A DNA stretch of 64,000 nt from UBA7803 sp963822255 (GTDB lineage: Bacteria > Pseudomonadota > Gammaproteobacteria > Pseudomonadales > Azotimanducaceae), in NCBI GenBank assembly GCA_963822255.1, contig CAWGGV010000008.1, positions 1,550,001 through 1,614,000 of the forward strand. Direction: 5' to 3'. The position numbers and the translations under genes are program-made. The notes below the pieces were generated by a model, which worked only from the letters and a program-made list of their open reading frames with translations, did not search any database and was not told the origin of the DNA. Positions 60,824 to 64,000 of the stretch are shown piece after piece (positions within the stretch are counted from its first letter, which is position 1; each line of letters begins with the position of its first letter).

Positions 60824-60852
60824 TTGAAATCCGCCCCCTCAGAAGCTTAAAT
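60824..60852 (+). promoter_or_regulatory. Sigma-70 promoter of tRNA-Phe
   Basis: TTGAAA (60824-60829), exactly 17 bp, TTAAAT (60847-60852). Followed by the GC-rich ACGCCGC discriminator typical of stringently controlled stable-RNA promoters. Predicted start near 60859, about 19 nt before the tRNA. Confidence 0.75.
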
Positions 60853-60877
60853 ACGCCGCTTTCCCGCCTTCCCCTAT

Positions 60878-61220
<343 letters not shown>

Positions 61221-61230
61221 AGCAATTCAG

Positions 61231-61352
61231 TCACTTGCGGGTTTCTCCCTTTGAGTCCGCCAGCCGGCCACAGCGCAGGTAGCCCTGGAACTCGCTCAGC
61301 ACGAAGCGGGGCAGTGACGTCTCGTGATGCTGCAGCTCGTGCCTTGGCCCCT
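61231..61352 (-). pseudogene. Possible transposase fragment (IS91-like N-terminal piece)
   Basis: On the minus strand, one frame reads RHELQHHETSLPRFVLSEF and continues QGYLRCGRLADSKGETRK before a stop at 61231. The pattern LPRFV-x4-F-x2-YLRCG-x-LA resembles the N-terminus of IS91-family transposases (which continue HGFxRxRC). Only about 40 residues remain and no terminal repeats were found, so this is a tentative call. Confidence 0.35.
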
Positions 61353-61372
61353 GTGCCCGGCGCCAGCATCAG

Positions 61373-61605
61373 ATGGTGGCAGCGGTGATCCGCACGGCCT
61401 TCGTCCAAGAGAACCATCCTGAGGCCCGGGATCAATGGCGGAAGACGGCGGACAAGCTGAGAGGGCCGCTTCCCGAAGCTGGGCGAACTCATGGATCAGG
61501 CCAAGGAGGACGTCCTGGCGTTCATGCACTTCCCAAGCACTGGCCCCAGCCCGCCTCGACGAACACGCTCGCGCGCTTGACAAGAGGTGAAGCGCGCGGG
61601 ATGAC
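61373..61605 (+). pseudogene. IS256-family transposase remnant with two frameshifts
   Basis: Frame 1 (from 61391) reads RTAFVQENHPEARDQWRKTA; frame 2 (about 61470-61535) reads FPKLGELMDQAKEDVLAFM; frame 1 resumes with PKHWPQPASTNTLARL. Joined, these match the C-terminal part of IS256/Mutator transposases (R-x-QWR-x-VAD, FPKL-x-ELMDEAEEDVLAFM-x-FPKEHW, STNPLERLN). Neither the N-terminal catalytic region nor inverted repeats are present. It is clearly decayed. Confidence 0.8.
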
Positions 61606-61654
61606 CGAGGTTTGGCACGTAATGGCAGGAGGGGACAGGAGTGCCCGTGCAAGG

Positions 61655-63526
61655 ATGGCCGTGTCGCCCGCTGGGAACGCAGCAGGCGCATCCGCGCAAG
61701 TTGATATCGTCTGCTGCGAAGGCTCGCTGTATTCCTCCACGCGCTCTAATGACGGTGCCGGACGTTTGAGCAACCAGATCCAGTTCGATTCGCAACCGCA
61801 ATCACCACTGCGCCCGGCGCCGCCTGTCACCGGCATACTAGAATGGCTGCCGGGCCTGAATACGCTCGTCCACTATCGGCTTACGTGGCTGCCAAGCGAC
61901 CTCGCGGCGGGGCTCGTACTGACCACGATGCTGGTGCCGGTAGGCATCGCCTATGCCGTCGCATCGGGCGTGCCTGGCATCTACGGCCTGTATGCCACAA
62001 TCGTTCCCCTGATCGCCTATGCGCTTCTCGGCCCCAGCCGCATCCTGGTGCTCGGGCCGGATTCCTCCCTCGCGGCGGTGATCCTGGCTGTGGTGCTGCC
62101 GCTGTCCGCCGGTGACCCTGCGCGAGCGATCATCGTCGCGAGCCTGATGGCCGTGGTGTGCGGAATCGTCTGCATCGCCGCCGGCTTGTTTCAGCTTGGC
62201 TTCATCACGGAACTGTTGTCCAAACCGATCCGCTACGGCTATATGAACGGGATTGCGCTTGTGGTGGTGATCAGTCAGCTACCCAAGCTGTTCGGGTTTT
62301 CGATCGAAAGCGTGGGGCCTCTGCGGGACCTCGCCGCTATCGCCGCCGAGGTTCTGGACGGGCAGGTCAATGGCGCGGCTTTCGCGATTGGCGGCGTCGT
62401 GCTTGTGACGATCCTTGCGCTGAAACGCTTCAGACGGTTCCCCACCACCCTGATCGCCGTGGTGGGTGCGACCATCATAGTCGGCTCGCTGGACCTGGCG
62501 ACCACCGCTGGCGTGAGCATACTCGGCCCTCTCCCGCAGGGGCTGCCCTCCCTCGTCGTCCCGTGGATCGGCTTCGCCGACCTCGGAACCATCGTGATCG
62601 GGGGCTGCGCCGTGGCGCTGGTTGCCTTTGCCGATACCAGCGTGCTTTCACGGACTTACGCTGCCAGGACGAAGTCCAGAGTCAATCCGAACCGGGAGAT
62701 GATTGCGCTCGGTGGAGCCAACCTCGCAGCCGGCCTCTTCCAGGGCTTTCCCATCAGCAGCAGTTCCTCACGCACGCCGGTCGCCGAAGCTTCCGGTGCC
62801 AAGACCCAGCTTACCGGTGTCGTTGGTGCGCTGGCGGTCGCGCTACTGCTGGTTGTCGCACCGGACCTGCTGCGCAACCTGCCCAACAGCGCCCTGGCCG
62901 CTGTAGTGATTGCCGCGGCCATCGGTCTTTTCGAATTCAGAGATCTGGGTCGGATCTGGCGCATCCAGCGCTGGGAATTCTGGTTGTCCATCGCCTGCTT
63001 TGCCGGGGTGGCAGCCTTCGGTGCGATTGCCGGGATCGGCATCGCCGTTGCGATCGCCATCATCGAGTTTCTGTGGGACGGCTGGCGGCCGCACTGGGCG
63101 GTGCTCGGCAGGGTCGACGGCATCCGCGGGTTTCACGATGTTCAAAGATACCCCGGGGCCCGGCTGGTGCCGGGCGTGGTGCTGTTTCGCTGGGATGCGC
63201 CGCTGTTCTTCGCGAACGCCGAATTGTTCCAGCAGCGGGTGCTGCAGGCGGTCGCGGAAGCGCCGGCGCCCGTTCGGCGCGTCATCGTGGCAGCCGAGCC
63301 GGTGACCAGCATCGACGTCACGTCGGCCGACATGCTGACCGATCTCGAAACGACCCTGCGCGAAGCAGGGATCGAGCTGCATTTCGCTGAGATGAAGGAT
63401 CCGGTGAAGGACAAGCTGCGGCGATTCGAGGTATTCGACTACTTCGGCGCAGGCCGATTCCACCCCACTGTGGGCGCTTCCGTCGACGCGTACCTCGGGG
63501 ATCATTCGGTCGACTGGAGTCCCTGA
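61655..63526 (+). CDS. SulP-family anion transporter with STAS domain
   Basis: About 623 aa from ATG 61655; TTG 61766 (586 aa) is also plausible, and the open frame reaches 61373 only by running through the IS256 remnant. Ten or more membrane helices. The family signature is in LAAGLVLTTMLVPVGIAYAV and SGVPGIYGLYATIVPLIAYA (just after the N-terminus) and FQGFPISSSSSRTPVAEASGA. The C-terminal STAS domain (about last 120 residues) includes VVLFRWDAPLFFANAELFQQ. Transports sulfate, bicarbonate or similar anions by analogy; the substrate is not determined. No good ribosome binding site was seen. Confidence 0.85.
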   Translation: MAVSPAGNAAGASAQVDIVCCEGSLYSSTRSNDGAGRLSNQIQFDSQPQSPLRPAPPVTGILEWLPGLNTLVHYRLTWLPSDLAAGLVLTTMLVPVGIAYAVASGVPGIYGLYATIVPLIAYALLGPSRILVLGPDSSLAAVILAVVLPLSAGDPARAIIVASLMAVVCGIVCIAAGLFQLGFITELLSKPIRYGYMNGIALVVVISQLPKLFGFSIESVGPLRDLAAIAAEVLDGQVNGAAFAIGGVVLVTILALKRFRRFPTTLIAVVGATIIVGSLDLATTAGVSILGPLPQGLPSLVVPWIGFADLGTIVIGGCAVALVAFADTSVLSRTYAARTKSRVNPNREMIALGGANLAAGLFQGFPISSSSSRTPVAEASGAKTQLTGVVGALAVALLLVVAPDLLRNLPNSALAAVVIAAAIGLFEFRDLGRIWRIQRWEFWLSIACFAGVAAFGAIAGIGIAVAIAIIEFLWDGWRPHWAVLGRVDGIRGFHDVQRYPGARLVPGVVLFRWDAPLFFANAELFQQRVLQAVAEAPAPVRRVIVAAEPVTSIDVTSADMLTDLETTLREAGIELHFAEMKDPVKDKLRRFEVFDYFGAGRFHPTVGASVDAYLGDHSVDWSP

Positions 63527-63704
63527 TCGTCGTGTGACCCACCACGGAAGCGCGTCTTCGTCCGATCGAATCGCGATCGGCAACGACAATCACCCTCTGC
63601 CCCCACTGCCTACCATTCCTGGGCCCCTTCACCGACTTTGAGCAGTTCACGAGGGCAATACTCGCTATGATTGGCCGAGGCGAACAGGCAAGCGGGGGCA
63701 GGCG
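63527..63704. other. Gap with no recognised feature
   Basis: 178 bp between the SulP gene and the final partial gene. Contains a TCGATCGG-type short palindrome (near 63560-63580) but no terminator or promoter that I would defend. Confidence 0.5.
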
Positions 63705-64000
63705 ATGAGCGCGAACGACAACCGCTACTTGCGGGGCGTACTCCGGCGTCTGCGAAGGGCGGGCGTCGACGTTCGTCCCTGTCTGCTGGTGCGCGAAGGA
63801 CTGGCAGAAACGCCGGCCGATATCACCATCGATTCCGTTTTCGAGTTCAGCCAGCTCACCGAGGACGATCTACCGGCCATTCACCGGCTGCGTCCCCGCA
63901 TGAGCCTGGACCGCTACCGCAATTTCATGCGCACGGGAAAGCTCTGCTACGGCCTGAAGGAAGGCGAGCACCTCGTGGCCAACATGTGGATCGACCTGGA
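63705..64000 (+). CDS. GNAT-like acetyltransferase, N-terminal part (cut by window edge)
   Basis: 98 codons are visible from ATG 63705 (GGGGGCAGGCG upstream). Basic N-terminus (RGVLRRLRRAGVDVRPCLLV), then FSQLTEDDLPAIHRLRPRMS and a strand GKLCYGLKEGEHLVANMWID typical of the first half of GNAT N-acetyltransferases. The acetyl-CoA binding loop lies beyond the window, so the family is probable rather than proven. Confidence 0.55.
   Translation, partial: MSANDNRYLRGVLRRLRRAGVDVRPCLLVREGLAETPADITIDSVFEFSQLTEDDLPAIHRLRPRMSLDRYRNFMRTGKLCYGLKEGEHLVANMWIDL

Noticed and set aside
61373..61654. N-terminal 94 codons of the open SulP frame
   Set aside because: They translate the IS256 transposase remnant in parts, so they are read-through and not a transporter domain.

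Overview
The window looks like chromosomal DNA of a high-GC gammaproteobacterium. The gene order matches blocks conserved in Pseudomonas-like and Xanthomonas-like genomes: aroKB-damX beside pilMNOPQ and mrcA; hslVU-ubiEJB-hisE-tatABC; typA-glnA-ntrBC; trmL-secB-rhodanese-gpmI-envC-ctpA-yibQ-his; asmA-mutY-yggX. A CYP153-type cytochrome P450 suggests an alkane-oxidising lifestyle. The species cannot be named from sequence alone. No prophage, CRISPR array or intact insertion sequence was seen. Nearly all of the DNA is coding, with many 1-8 bp start/stop overlaps.

Layout: 1-7443 (minus) is one probable transcription unit, pilM-N-O-P-Q then aroK-aroB-damX (damX cut by the window edge), for type IV pilus assembly, the shikimate pathway and division/envelope. 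7607-15332 holds mrcA (PBP1A), an M48 protease, rpmE, priA and a SPOR protein. 15444-24031 (plus) is a run of hslVU, a DUF971 gene, ubiE-ubiJ-ubiB, hisE, tatABC, a 91-aa orphan and a PhyH-type dioxygenase. dtd and typA run the other way. 26389-32853 is a sulfur-transfer pair (PP-loop ATPase and TusA-like) followed by a nitrogen-control block, glnA - DUF4124 gene - ntrB - ntrC. That block has twin NtrC-type sites upstream of both glnA and ntrB, and a sigma-54 promoter at glnA.

33196-40722 is the most accessory-looking part. It has a short B12-dependent ribonucleotide reductase, a GH15 glycosidase, a methyltransferase, a ClpX-type zinc-finger protein with a helix-turn-helix-like tail, and a compact CYP153 - MerR regulator - PAS/CxxC operon. 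40841-55339 returns to housekeeping genes: trmL, secB, rhodanese, gpmI, envC-like, amidohydrolase, ctpA, yibQ, hisA, hisB, a frameshifted small gene, a DUF6316-like gene, asmA-like, mutY, yggX and an MFS transporter. tamA-tamB (minus) follow. The window ends with tRNA-Phe, a tandem array built on the tRNA 3' end, two transposase remnants, a SulP transporter and a truncated GNAT-like gene.

Main oddities: (1) hisI, hisH and hisF are all missing from positions where related genomes usually carry them; (2) tRNA-Phe is followed by an 89-bp tandem array that repeats its 3' 24 nt, resembling the rtT repeats of the Escherichia coli tyrT locus; (3) a REP-like palindrome family (core TGTGGGAGCGACCTCCCGGT) is scattered in clusters; (4) a conserved small gene has a frameshift near 50105; (5) an MFS gene appears to start at CTG; (6) the CYP153-MerR-PAS operon.
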